DNA from: Chelativorans sp. AA-79
GTDB taxonomy: Bacteria > Pseudomonadota > Alphaproteobacteria > Rhizobiales > Rhizobiaceae
Assembly (NCBI RefSeq): GCF_029457495.1
Contig: NZ_CP120361.1
Location: 3,612,001 to 3,676,000 of the forward strand
Length of the DNA: 64,000 bases
Direction: 5' to 3'
Numbering within the stretch: position 1 is the stretch's first letter; each line of letters starts with the position of its first letter. The translations under genes and the position numbers were made by a program. This document shows positions 26,703 through 35,949 of this stretch, in pieces. The notes under the pieces were generated by a model. The model ran no database searches. It was not told the DNA's origin and saw nothing but the letters and a program-made list of their open reading frames with translations.

Positions 26703-27503
26703 ATGTCACGCCCGCTCATCCGCATCGACGATCCCGACGACCCGCGCATCGCCGCCTATCGCGACATCCGCGAGCGCGATCTGGTCGGGCGGCAAGGCCG
26801 CTTCGTCGCGGAGGGCAAAGTGGTGCTGAACGTGCTCTTCTCCACCTCTCGCTTCGCCGCCGAATCCGTACTTCTCCTCGAAAACCGCACAGCGGGCATG
26901 GAGGACCTGCTCGCCCGCGTCCCCGAGAACGTCCCCGTGTATATCGCAAGCAGCGCCGTCATCGACGCCATCGCGGGCTTTCACATGCATCGCGGCGTAC
27001 TCGCGATCGGCCTGCGCGGCGAGGCAGAGAGCGCGGAAACCTTGATCGCGCGCCTGCCCGACCGCGCCCTGGTGGTGGCGCTCGGCGGCATCGCCAACCA
27101 CGACAATATGGGCGCGATCTTTCGCAACGCTGCCGCCTTCGGCGCCGACGCGGTGCTTCTGGACAGTGATTGCTGCGATCCGCTCTATCGCAAGGCGATC
27201 CGCGTTTCCGTCGGCGCAGCCCTGAAGATTCCCTTTGCGAAGGGGGGAAGCGCATCCTCACTGATCGGCGCACTGGAGGCCGGCGGCTTCGAGGTTCTCG
27301 CCCTGAGCCCCGGCGGCAGGCGAGAGATAGGCTCCATCGAGCGCGCGCCACGCACGGCGCTCCTGCTGGGTACCGAAGGACCGGGATTGTCGGCGGAGCT
27401 GTTGCAACGCCTGCCTTCCGTCCGCATCGCCATGCGTGAGGATTTCGACAGCCTCAACGTCGCCGCCGCAACGGCCATCGCCCTACACAGGCTGTGGCGG
27501 TAG
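26703..27503 (+). CDS. TrmH/SpoU-family RNA 2'-O-methyltransferase
   Basis: 266-aa SPOUT methylase. An N-terminal L30e-like substrate-binding region (FVAEGKVVLNVLF) precedes the trefoil-knot domain with motif 1 NHDNMGAIFRNAAAFGADAV, motif 2 LLGTEGPGLS and motif 3 DSLNVAAATAIALH. It transfers a methyl group from SAM to a ribose 2'-OH in tRNA or rRNA; the target nucleotide cannot be inferred. It follows the HugZ-like gene without spacing. Confidence 0.9.
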   Translation: MSRPLIRIDDPDDPRIAAYRDIRERDLVGRQGRFVAEGKVVLNVLFSTSRFAAESVLLLENRTAGMEDLLARVPENVPVYIASSAVIDAIAGFHMHRGVLAIGLRGEAESAETLIARLPDRALVVALGGIANHDNMGAIFRNAAAFGADAVLLDSDCCDPLYRKAIRVSVGAALKIPFAKGGSASSLIGALEAGGFEVLALSPGGRREIGSIERAPRTALLLGTEGPGLSAELLQRLPSVRIAMREDFDSLNVAAATAIALHRLWR

Positions 27504-27541
27504 ACGACGGCTGTGGAGATGCGAATCTCCGAAAGCGGCAG

Positions 27542-28744
27542 CTATCCCGCCGCACTTCCGCGCAGGGTCTTCACGCGATCGGCGAGGCTGGGCGGCCGCT
27601 CGCCTTGCTGGCTTGGAATCTCCAGCGCCAGGGCTTTCTCGATCGGGGATGCCGGTCCTTCCAGCGTGGCCGTGAGATTGACGACCTCGGCTGCCAGGTC
27701 GGCGATGCGCTCCCGCAGGGCCTGGTCGCCCGTCCCCTCCACCGAGGCGGCTCCGGCAAGCTCCGCGCGCAGCTTCCTGTTCTCACGCATGAGCGTGGTA
27801 AGGCGCGATTGCAACCTCTCCGTTTCGGACTTCCGCATGCCGAACGCCGCTCCTTTTCCGCCCTTTCCGTTGGACTTCAGCAGGGATGAGAGCTCCTGCG
27901 AGACTTGGGCCACGCGGGCTTCCAGCCGCGCCGTCTCGTCATCCGCCTCATCGGCGGGGCCTGGATTTCCGCCGCCGGCGGCGTCGAGCTTCTGTTTCAA
28001 GCGGGCGATCTCAGTCTCGCGGCGGTCGAGCTTCTCCTCGCGGCTGGAAAGCGCGGCGATCATCCCGTCGAGCTTGCGTTCCAATTCCGCCGCGCGTGTC
28101 CGCTCGATGCGCAACGCTTCCTCGGCCTTGGCCTTTTCGGCCATCGCGTCCCGGATCACCCGGTCGGCCTCCTTGCGCTGGTTGCGCAGGAGATTGATGG
28201 AATCGTTGAGGCGCTCGATGTCGGCTTCCCGGCCCACGAGCTCGACCTGCCGCATGCTGGCGGTGAGGCTCGATTCCTCATAAAGCCGGGACAATTCCTC
28301 CACCTCGCTCTTGCGCTCGCGGATCTGGCTCTCGATCTGCGCCAGCTTTTCGCCCATCGTCCGCAGCTCCACGTCCCTCTCGGCCAGGCGCGCCTCGAGC
28401 TCGCCCCGCTCCGCCTCGAGCCCGGAAATGGCCGCGTCGCGCTCGGCATTCAGATCCTGGAGGCTGCTGATCTCCTCACGCAGGCGGTTGATCTCCACGA
28501 AATCGTCTATCGTCTTCCCGTGCAGCGCCTCGATCTTCATCTCGAGGCGCCGGACTGCCATGGCGTAACCGGCCCTGACACCGTCGATCTCCGCCTCCAG
28601 TTCCTCGCGCGTCATCGGGATGGAGGCCTCGACGCGTCGGCGCATCAGTTCTCCCGCCCGCCGCCAGAGGACGGGTGCCACGAGCAGCGCCAGCCCGGCG
28701 GCGGCGAGGAACCCGAGGATGAAGGACAGGACGTTCTCAATCAC
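27542..28744 (-). CDS. Membrane-anchored coiled-coil protein
   Basis: 400 aa from GTG 28744 (IENVLSFILGFLAAAGLALL); the open frame extends to 28798. One transmembrane helix at residues about 4-26 is followed by LWRRAGELMRRRVEASIPMT and then about 250 residues of charged heptad-rich coiled coil, and a variable C-terminal tail. The pattern recurs in Hyphomicrobiales as an uncharacterised conserved protein; a structural role at the membrane or envelope is only a guess. It lies 24 bp before eipA stop in the same direction, downstream of eipA, so both may share a transcript. Confidence 0.75.
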   Translation of the reverse strand: MIENVLSFILGFLAAAGLALLVAPVLWRRAGELMRRRVEASIPMTREELEAEIDGVRAGYAMAVRRLEMKIEALHGKTIDDFVEINRLREEISSLQDLNAERDAAISGLEAERGELEARLAERDVELRTMGEKLAQIESQIRERKSEVEELSRLYEESSLTASMRQVELVGREADIERLNDSINLLRNQRKEADRVIRDAMAEKAKAEEALRIERTRAAELERKLDGMIAALSSREEKLDRRETEIARLKQKLDAAGGGNPGPADEADDETARLEARVAQVSQELSSLLKSNGKGGKGAAFGMRKSETERLQSRLTTLMRENRKLRAELAGAASVEGTGDQALRERIADLAAEVVNLTATLEGPASPIEKALALEIPSQQGERPPSLADRVKTLRGSAAG

Positions 28745-28822
28745 GAGTGGCGGATCCGGCGCGTTGGGTCTCGATTGTGCCACGGCGGGCAGCGGCAAAT
28801 CCAGTGCCGCGCACGACTCCCA

Positions 28823-29413
28823 TCAGAATGGGTTCCAGGTCGGCCGCGGCGTCACCTTGAGATAGCCGATATTCACGCCCAGCCTGGCACCCACGCCGGT
28901 GCGGATCGGCACGATGAGCACCGGCCCGTTCTTCAGCACGTTGAAGCCGAGGCCGGCCACGAGATAGGCCGAGCCCGCCACACCGGCAAAGCGCCTGTAG
29001 AGACTGTCGACCCGGTCCAGATTGTAGACCAGGATCATCACGCGCGACCCCTGGCCACCGAAATCCCAGCCGATCGACGGCCCCTGCCAATAGGCGGCGT
29101 GATCGCCGGCGTTCTTGGTGTAGAGCGTGCCCTCGCCATAGGTGAGGCCGCCGACGAGCGCGCCCGAACCTTCCTGCCCCAGCACGTAGCCATTGGGAAG
29201 GCCGTAGGTGGAGAAGATCTTTTCCACCAGCGTCGCCAGGCCGCCCGTGGTCGCGCCGAAGAAATTGTTTCCGGCATCGACGATCTCTTCCATCGTATAG
29301 CCGTTGTCCTGAGCGCGGGCGGATGGCTGCGGCAGAAGAGTCGCCGCCGCCAGCACCGCCAGGGACAAAAGGGCAAAGCGCGCCCGAGCGCGACTGAACA
29401 AGCTGGAAAGCAT
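28823..29413 (-). CDS. eipA: EipA-like envelope integrity protein (DUF1134)
   Basis: 196-aa periplasmic protein. A signal peptide ends near SARAQ, and the mature part is a compact DUF1134 beta-barrel with EEIVDAGNNFFGATTGGLA, YGEGTLYTKNAGDH, WQGPSIGWDFGGQGSR and the terminal PTWNPF. In Brucella abortus EipA maintains envelope integrity, is needed for virulence and is under CtrA control; there too the gene neighbours chpT and ctrA, the same order as here. I place the start at ATG 29413 because AAGGAG lies 9 bp before; ATG 29422 is directly behind that site. Confidence 0.9.
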   Translation of the reverse strand: MLSSLFSRARARFALLSLAVLAAATLLPQPSARAQDNGYTMEEIVDAGNNFFGATTGGLATLVEKIFSTYGLPNGYVLGQEGSGALVGGLTYGEGTLYTKNAGDHAAYWQGPSIGWDFGGQGSRVMILVYNLDRVDSLYRRFAGVAGSAYLVAGLGFNVLKNGPVLIVPIRTGVGARLGVNIGYLKVTPRPTWNPF

Positions 29414-29705
29414 CGGTTTCATCTCCTTGTAAGCGACTGCACGCCACGCTTCGCGTGGTTCGCCGACACCGCCCCCGATTCCGAACGATTTGAGAGTAAG
29501 CCGTAATTCTTTTTCAACCATTAAGCCCGTTCCGCCGATGCCTCGCCCGGACGGAGCGCCGGAGGCTGTTCGTGGGCTTTTCATCTCCACGCTTTGTTGC
29601 CCGGAACCCGCTCATGTGTAACCAAGGATATCATTCTGGGGATTGTGATTCGTGAACGGGTTCTCCCCGCGCGTCGTTGCGATTTGCCATAGGGACGGTT
29701 GAAAG

Positions 29706-30335
29706 ATGACGGATATTTTCACCCTCAGTGCGCCCGACCTCGCCGCACTTCTGTGCAGCCGCGTCTGCCACGACATCATTTCCCCGGTGGGGGCGATCAA
29801 CAACGGCCTGGAACTGCTCGACGAGGGCGGCACGGACGATGATGCCATGCAGCTCATCCGCACCAGTGCGATCAACGCGTCGGCACGGCTGCAGTTCGCC
29901 CGCATCGCCTTCGGCGCGGCGGGGTCGGCGGGCATGCAGATCGACACCGGCGACGCGGAGGCGGTGGCCACCGCCTTCATCCGCAACGAGAAGCCGGACC
30001 TCGAATGGAACGGCGCCCGCGCCCTCCTGCCCAAGAACAAGGTCAAGCTTCTCCTGAACCTCATCCTGATCGCCAATGCCGCCATCCCGCGCGGCGGCAA
30101 GTTGAGCGTGCGGCTGGAGAGCCTCGAGACGGCGCCCGTCTTCACCATCACCGCGCACGGGCCCATGGTCCGCGTGCCGCCCAAATTCCTGGACCTGCAT
30201 GCGGGGCGCCAGCCCGACGAGCCCATCGACGCCCACAGCGTGCAGTTCTACTATACGCTCCTGCTCGCGCGCGAGACGGGGATGAACATCTCCATCCACG
30301 CCTCCCCCGAGGAGATCGTGGTAAAGGCCGCTTAG
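29706..30335 (+). CDS. chpT: Histidine phosphotransferase ChpT
   Basis: 209-aa phosphorelay protein that passes phosphate from the hybrid kinase CckA to CtrA and CpdR. The DHp-like N-terminal helix contains the phosphorylated histidine, His22, in SRVCHDIISPVGAINNGLEL, and the C-terminal region is the degenerate ATPase-like domain that does not bind ATP. It is divergent from eipA (293-bp gap) and followed by a single-domain receiver and convergent ctrA. This is the core alphaproteobacterial cell-cycle arrangement. Confidence 0.93.
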   Translation: MTDIFTLSAPDLAALLCSRVCHDIISPVGAINNGLELLDEGGTDDDAMQLIRTSAINASARLQFARIAFGAAGSAGMQIDTGDAEAVATAFIRNEKPDLEWNGARALLPKNKVKLLLNLILIANAAIPRGGKLSVRLESLETAPVFTITAHGPMVRVPPKFLDLHAGRQPDEPIDAHSVQFYYTLLLARETGMNISIHASPEEIVVKAA

Positions 30336-30420
30336 AGGAATTTTACCATATCCGTTGGCTCGCCCTTTACCGGCTTCTGCTAGCGAATTTCCTGATGGGC
30401 GCGAGCCTAACCGGACCAGG

Positions 30421-30792
30421 ATGATGAAGCGCTGCCTGTTCGTCGACGACTCCAGCGTGATCCGCATGGTGGCCAAGAAGATCCTCTCCGGCCCCGGGAT
30501 GCTGGTGGCGGAAGCTGCCACGGCGCGCGAGGCGCTCGACATCTGCGCCCACGAAATGCCCGAGATCGTCATCGTCGACCACCGGCTGCCGGACATGGAT
30601 TCCTGCCAGCTCATCGCCCGCCTGAATGCACTGGGCGAGGAGAACAGGCCCGTCGTCCTCCTGTGCATGTGCGAGTTCGATGTCGGCCTCCTCATGCGCG
30701 CGAAGCGCGCAGGTGCGCAGGGCTATGTCATGAAGCCCTTCACCCGGCCGCAGCTTCTGGAAGGCATCCGGGAATCCCAGGTTCCCGCCTGA
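30421..30792 (+). CDS. Single-domain response regulator
   Basis: 123-aa stand-alone receiver domain. The acidic pocket is DD at residues 9-10, the phospho-acceptor is Asp53 (VIVDHRLPDMD), and the switch lysine lies in VMKPF. It is not CpdR, whose sequence start and length differ; homologues sit between chpT and ctrA in related genomes. It could be an extra phosphate sink or an adaptor for the CckA-ChpT relay, an inference from position. It is transcribed with chpT (85 bp apart) and ends before a bidirectional terminator shared with ctrA. Confidence 0.87.
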   Translation: MMKRCLFVDDSSVIRMVAKKILSGPGMLVAEAATAREALDICAHEMPEIVIVDHRLPDMDSCQLIARLNALGEENRPVVLLCMCEFDVGLLMRAKRAGAQGYVMKPFTRPQLLEGIRESQVPA

Positions 30793-30825
30793 GGGCGGCG
30801 CCCGGCGAACAGGAACGGACACAAC

Positions 30826-30852
30826 AAAAAACCCGGCATTTGCCGGGTTTTT
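30826..30852. terminator. Bidirectional intrinsic terminator
   Basis: AAAAAA-CCCGGC-ATTT-GCCGGG-TTTTT: a perfect stem with A-run on one side and T-run on the other, located between the convergent receiver gene and ctrA. It should terminate both transcripts. Confidence 0.92.
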
Positions 30853-30871
30853 GGATCGCGCATGCCGCGGT

Positions 30872-31567
<696 letters not shown>

Positions 31568-31646
31568 CTTATTCCCCTTTCCGCCGCCGACCGGGACCGG
31601 CAAGCATCCGGCGCGGAGCAATGACCACCTGCATCGGAAGCTGCCA

Positions 31647-31799
31647 GTTAATGGTTAACAATATCTGATTCGCCCCTCAAAGCGCTAATCGCTTTTTTTA
31701 GCTTTTGCTGGCACCTTGTTGAATCAAAACATTGAATCACCGTCATGATCTCCAGCTCCAGCCCTGCAGGGCGTTTCGTCGCATACGGGCATTCGAATC
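31647..31799. promoter_or_regulatory. ctrA upstream region with four GANTC sites
   Basis: GANTC methylation sites of the CcrM methylase occur at 31667, 31721, 31734 and 31795, far denser than the one per 256 bp expected by chance. The tandem TTAAC half-sites GTTAATGGTTAAC lie at 31647-31659. In Caulobacter ctrA promoter activity depends on CcrM methylation state and on CtrA itself, so this pattern fits cell-cycle control. The half-site spacing differs from the canonical TTAA-N7-TTAA. The rest of 31568-32006 shows no gene. Confidence 0.55.
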
Positions 31800-32006
31800 A
31801 GGCCCTCGGCTACCCACGCAAACGCCCCGAAATTTTTACCGTGCCTTAAGCCATGGGCCTTATGATTAACAACGCCCGTAAACGAATGGTTACCGCCGGC
31901 GGCAAATTTTAGGATTTTGTTTTCCAAATGGGGCCGGATCCGCCCTGCGCCAGGTGGGGTGATCGGTTTTGGGCGGGGTGTGCGTACGCGTTTTTGGGAG
32001 TTTGTG

Positions 32007-32375
32007 ATGAAGTCACGTGAAAATCTGGTTCGGTTGAAACAATTTCAGGTGAACGAGAAGCGCCGCCGCATCGCCCAGCTCGATGCGATGATCGCCGAGT
32101 TCGAGCGCATGGCGGCCGAGCTCGACGCCCAGGTCGCCGCCGAGGAGGCAAAGGCCGGCATTACCGATCAGAACCATTTCGCCTATCCCACCTTCGCCAA
32201 GGCCGCGCGGCTGCGCCGCGACAACCTGCGCATATCGCAGGCGGAACTGACGCAGCAGAAGGAGCAGGCCGAGCATGACCTCGCCGAGGTCGCTTCCGAG
32301 CTCAGGAAAGCCGAGGCGCTGGAAACACGCGACGGCAAGCGTGACAGCGACGGTGCCCGCGCCGCGGCGGGCTGA
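32007..32375 (+). CDS. FliJ-like coiled-coil protein
   Basis: 122-aa, almost entirely charged helix: two long coiled-coil arms (residues about 8-52 and 68-110) resembling FliJ, the chaperone-escort of the flagellar export ATPase. It opens with KSRENLVRLKQFQVNEKRR. ATG 32007 follows GGGAG; the open frame reaches 31917. It is divergent from ctrA. CtrA controls flagellar genes in this order, which makes the FliJ assignment reasonable, but coiled-coil similarity alone is weak evidence. Confidence 0.65.
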   Translation: MKSRENLVRLKQFQVNEKRRRIAQLDAMIAEFERMAAELDAQVAAEEAKAGITDQNHFAYPTFAKAARLRRDNLRISQAELTQQKEQAEHDLAEVASELRKAEALETRDGKRDSDGARAAAG

Positions 32376-32549
32376 AGGACTCCGCCTGCGATCTCCCGCC
32401 GAACGCTCCGCCAGCTGGCCCGCCGGCGGCCGGATCGCACGCCCCTCTCCCGATTTGACCTTCAGTCGCCAAGGCCGCAAAATCGCCCCGAAGTGCTCCT
32501 TCCTTGCGGGAATCCATTTTTTATCCCGCTGATTTCAGAAAGGTTGGAC

Positions 32550-33425
32550 ATGGCGATTTCCAGACGCGTGCTGTTGGCGGCCCCGGCTCTCATTGCTCTC
32601 CTCCCGGCCCCGACCCGTGCCCTCCCCGACGCGAAGATCCATAGCGGGCGTCTCGCGTCCCTCGAATCCAGGACCGGTGGCAGGCTGGGTGTCGCCATGT
32701 TCGACACCCACACCCAGACGCTTGCGATGCACCGCGGCGACGAGCGCTTCGCCATGTGCAGCACCTTCAAGTTTCTCGCGGCGGCCGCCGTTCTGGCACG
32801 GGTCGATACCGGTGACGAGGATCTCGAGCGCCGCATCGTCTACGGCGAGGAGAAGCTTCTGCCCTGGTCGCCGGTGACGGAGGAGCACGCGGACGAGCTC
32901 GGAATGACGCTCGCCGAGCTTTGTGAGGCGGCGGTCGCCATGAGCGACAACACCGCTGCCAATCTCCTTCTCGAGGCCCTGGGAGGCCCGCAAGCGGTCA
33001 CGGAGTATGCCCGGTCGCTCGGCGACGAGATCACACGGCTCGACCGGTACGAGCCCGACTTGAACAATGTGCCGCCCGGGGACGTTCGCGACACCACGAC
33101 GCCCAGGGCCATGCTGGGCAACCTGCAGAAGATCGTTCTCGGAGATGCTCTCTCGGACGCCTCGCGCCAGCGGATCTCCGGCTGGCTCATCGGCAGCAGG
33201 ACCGGCGACAAGCGCCTGCGCGCCGGTTTCCCGGCGGGATGGCGCATCGGCGACAAGACCGGAACGAGCCGCAGCGTGACGGGGGACATCGCCGTCGCCT
33301 GGGCGCCGGAACGTAAGGCGCTCATCGTCTCCGCCTATTTCGATGCGCCCCGGATGTCCGCGGCCGATCGCGAGGCGGTTTTGCGGGATGTGGGAAAGAT
33401 CGCGGCAGAACTGGCGGCGAGCTGA
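32550..33425 (+). CDS. Class A beta-lactamase
   Basis: 291-aa secreted serine beta-lactamase. A Tat-like signal (SRRVLLAAPALIALLPAPTRA) precedes the enzyme. Active-site blocks are complete: STFK with Ser71 and Lys74 (own numbering), SDN at 132-134, EPDLN with the general base Glu168, and KTG at 236-238. A cysteine immediately before the active serine (CSTFK) is shared with several environmental and carbapenemase lineages, but no partner cysteine follows KTGT, so the disulfide of those enzymes is absent. Spectrum cannot be predicted. It is monocistronic between the FliJ-like gene and sciP; no AmpR-type regulator is adjacent. Confidence 0.93.
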   Translation: MAISRRVLLAAPALIALLPAPTRALPDAKIHSGRLASLESRTGGRLGVAMFDTHTQTLAMHRGDERFAMCSTFKFLAAAAVLARVDTGDEDLERRIVYGEEKLLPWSPVTEEHADELGMTLAELCEAAVAMSDNTAANLLLEALGGPQAVTEYARSLGDEITRLDRYEPDLNNVPPGDVRDTTTPRAMLGNLQKIVLGDALSDASRQRISGWLIGSRTGDKRLRAGFPAGWRIGDKTGTSRSVTGDIAVAWAPERKALIVSAYFDAPRMSAADREAVLRDVGKIAAELAAS

Positions 33426-33441
33426 CGGCGGTTGTCCGCCT

Positions 33442-33717
33442 TCAGTGGCGATATTGCTGAATGCGCGTGGTCCTGAGTCCCTGCAGGCCGTATTCGTCGA
33501 TGGATGCCTGCCAGGAGAGGAATTCTTCGACCGTGAGACGATACCGCTGGCAGGCTTCCTCCAGGCTCAGAAGGCCGCCGCGCACGGCAGCCACCACCTC
33601 CGCCTTGCGGCGGATGACCCAACGGCGCGTATTGGACGGCGGCAGATCGGCAATCGTGAGCGGGCTGCCGTCGGGCCCAATGACATATTTCACGCGCGGT
33701 CGAACCAGATCGGTCAT
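33442..33717 (-). CDS. sciP: CtrA inhibitor SciP (DUF1153)
   Basis: 91-aa helix-turn-helix protein. It has the DUF1153 pattern: PSNTRRWVIRRKAEVVAAVRGGLLSLEEACQRY (residues 27-59) and the second helix pair ending QGLRTTRIQQYR. In Caulobacter SciP accumulates in G1 and blocks RNA polymerase recruitment at CtrA-activated promoters. Having sciP within 2 kb of ctrA and 4 kb of chpT groups activator, phosphotransferase and inhibitor in one neighbourhood. It converges with the beta-lactamase gene. Confidence 0.93.
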   Translation of the reverse strand: MTDLVRPRVKYVIGPDGSPLTIADLPPSNTRRWVIRRKAEVVAAVRGGLLSLEEACQRYRLTVEEFLSWQASIDEYGLQGLRTTRIQQYRH

Positions 33718-33954
33718 CGTACTCTCTACACTGAACCAAGACCTAGCTGAGACGATAAGGCCACAGCTTTTAAGATTTGCCTAAACGCCTGGTAATGCTA
33801 ACGTAACGGAAGTGAATCCCGCGTTAGGAATTGATTTGCATCTTGAGTCAAATGCAAAGAAACGCCGCGCGGGAAGCCTATGTCTTCATCGCGCCGTCTT
33901 GACCTCGCCCGGCCATGTTGCCATTTAGCGTGCGAGCAGATTGGAATTTAAGTC

Positions 33955-35130
33955 ATGAACAGCCTCGACCTTCCGGGACGACCCGAAGCGACGCGCGTCG
34001 TCGTCGCCATGTCCGGGGGCGTCGATTCCTCCGTGGTGGCCGGCCTTCTGGCAAAGGAAGGCTATGAGGTGGTGGGCGTCACGCTGCAGCTCTACGATTA
34101 TGGCACGGCCACGCACCGGCCGGGCTCGTGCTGCGCCGGTCAGGACATCGACGATGCCCGCCGCGTGGCCGAGACCCTGGGCATCGCCCATTACGTGCTC
34201 GATTACGAGGAGCGTTTCCGCAAGGCCGTCATCGATCCCTTCGCGCAAAGCTATGCGACGGGCGAAACGCCCATCCCGTGCGTCTCCTGCAATCAGACGG
34301 TGAAGTTTTCCGACCTTCTGGAAACTGCGCGGGAGCTCGGCGCGGACGCGCTGGCCACCGGCCATTACATCCGCTCGCGTGCCAACGGATTGCACCGTGC
34401 GCTTTACCGGCCTGTCGATGCGGACCGCGACCAGAGTTATTTCCTCTTCGCGACGACGCAGGAGCAGATCGACTATCTGCGCTTTCCGCTCGGCGGCATG
34501 TCGAAGCCCGAGGTGCGCACCGTCGCCGAGGAGATGGGCCTTTCCGTCGCCGCCAAGCAGGACAGCCAGGACATCTGCTTCGTGCCGCAGGGCAAGTATT
34601 CCGACGTGATCGCGAAGCTGAAGCCGGGTGCAGCCAATCCGGGCGAGATCGTCCATATCGACGGCCGTGTGCTCGGCCGCCACGAGGGCATCTTGCGCTA
34701 CACGATCGGCCAGCGCCGCGGCATCGGCATCGCCGCTGGCGAGCCGCTCTATGTCGTGCATCTCGACGCCGAGCGCGCGCGCGTGGTCGTGGGCCCGCGC
34801 GAGGCGCTGGAGACGCGACGGCTCTTCCTGCGCCAGGTGAACTGGCTGGGCGACGCGCCGCTCGGCGCGCTCCCTGAGGACGGCGTGGAGGTTTTCGCCA
34901 AGGTGCGCTCCACGCGCCCGCCCGCGCCCGCCACCCTCCACCACCGTGACGATGCCACCTGGGTGGAACTGCACGAGGGCGAGGCAGGCGTGGCGCCTGG
35001 CCAGGCCTGCGTGCTCTATTCGGACGAGGCCAACGACGCCCGCGTCCTGGGCGGCGGCTTCATTGAGCGTTCCGAGCGCCGCGCGGAAGCCGAAGCCCTG
35101 CTCTCCCGCCTGGAGACGCTTTCGGCGTAA
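33955..35130 (+). CDS. mnmA: tRNA-specific 2-thiouridylase MnmA
   Basis: 391-aa ATP-pyrophosphatase that makes 2-thiouridine at the wobble position U34 of tRNA-Lys, -Glu and -Gln. It has the PP-loop SGGVDSS near residue 20, the catalytic cysteines in CVSCN and QDICFVPQG, and the tRNA-binding GQRRGIGI region, all in the usual order. Length is normal for the family. Sulfur is delivered by IscS and TusE or equivalents not in this window. It is divergent from sciP with a 237-bp gap. Confidence 0.96.
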   Translation: MNSLDLPGRPEATRVVVAMSGGVDSSVVAGLLAKEGYEVVGVTLQLYDYGTATHRPGSCCAGQDIDDARRVAETLGIAHYVLDYEERFRKAVIDPFAQSYATGETPIPCVSCNQTVKFSDLLETARELGADALATGHYIRSRANGLHRALYRPVDADRDQSYFLFATTQEQIDYLRFPLGGMSKPEVRTVAEEMGLSVAAKQDSQDICFVPQGKYSDVIAKLKPGAANPGEIVHIDGRVLGRHEGILRYTIGQRRGIGIAAGEPLYVVHLDAERARVVVGPREALETRRLFLRQVNWLGDAPLGALPEDGVEVFAKVRSTRPPAPATLHHRDDATWVELHEGEAGVAPGQACVLYSDEANDARVLGGGFIERSERRAEAEALLSRLETLSA

Positions 35131-35439
35131 GTTGGCCGGGTTAGGATACTCCCCCAGAGTCCGATCCCCACGGTCTGCAGGCGCCAAACAACGCCTGAGA
35201 TCCCGGCGTCCTCGATCACCATTCAGTCATGAAGTCTTGGGACTCAAGCCCGAGGATCTATGCCTGACCATCTCCCGCGTCGCAGGCATTGAGGATGAGG
35301 AGCACCGGCACTGAGCCTGCATCCCGCCCAAAACGGGGATGGAATCCGCCCCTCCGGAATTTTTCTCGCCCGCCAACCCTCTGTTCCTACTCGCTATTCT
35401 CTGTTTCGCCACTCGCTCATCGCACTGTTTTTCTCCCCA

Positions 35440-35792
35440 CTCCCTCCGCCCGGTTTATTCTTGCCCCATCGCTCTCGCGGGAACCGGATGCGCACCGGGT
35501 GTTCGGGAGGGCGGCGGAAACCTCCCTCCCCAGGATCGGAACCCGGGGATCCGAGGGCCCGCGACAGGCCGGCGGTGCCGGGGCGGTGGGTGTGAGACGC
35601 CGTTTCCGGAAAAACGGATGCTGGGTGAGAGACGGCATCGCGGAAACCGCGGAGAAGCCGCCAGGGCTCTCCTCCGGCCCGGCTAAGACCACCCCCTTCA
35701 TCGGGTGCAGCCGGGAAGGAGAAGGGTCCGAGTGATCGGCCGAGGTCGGGACAGACTCCGGCGGGGCGCATTGGGAGCGCCTTTTTAATTTT
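35440..35792 (+). ncRNA. Candidate structured non-coding RNA
   Basis: Part of an 820-bp gene-free gap (35131-35949). On the plus strand it is dense in strong hairpins: GGAGG/CCTCC, CCGTTT-CCGGA-AAACGG, CGCGG-AAA-CCGCG, and a nested CCCGGC[CACCC...GGGTG]GCCGGG. It ends in an intrinsic terminator at 35764-35792. Open frames across it on both strands are Pro/Arg/Ser-rich without any recognisable domain. It does not contain the conserved cores of RNase P, tmRNA, SRP RNA or the cobalamin riboswitch. The 5' end is uncertain. Confidence 0.4.
35764..35792 (+). terminator. Intrinsic terminator
   Basis: GGCGC (35765-35769), loop ATTGGGA, GCGCC (35777-35781), then TTTTTAATTTT. No plus-strand protein gene lies before it, so it most likely ends a non-coding transcript or a very long mnmA 3' region. 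Confidence 0.7.
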
Positions 35793-35949
35793 GTGGCGTG
35801 AACGGTGCGCCCCGCTTCCCAAACCAATCAATGGCCAGACGCGAAGCGGGCGTGGCGACGGTGAGGCATGTCCGCAAGGCCGTCGTCGCTCACGCGGCCG
35901 AGGCCGAGATCGGCTGTGATCCAAGAGCAAGGAAGCAGCGATCGGCCCG

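Noticed and set aside
35440..35792. RNase P RNA, tmRNA, SRP RNA or cobalamin riboswitch
   Set aside because: The conserved core sequences of these RNAs were looked for by eye and are absent.
35289..35827. Small protein genes on either strand in the gap after mnmA
   Set aside because: Frames are Pro/Arg/Ser-rich, overlap each other on both strands, and show no family resemblance.
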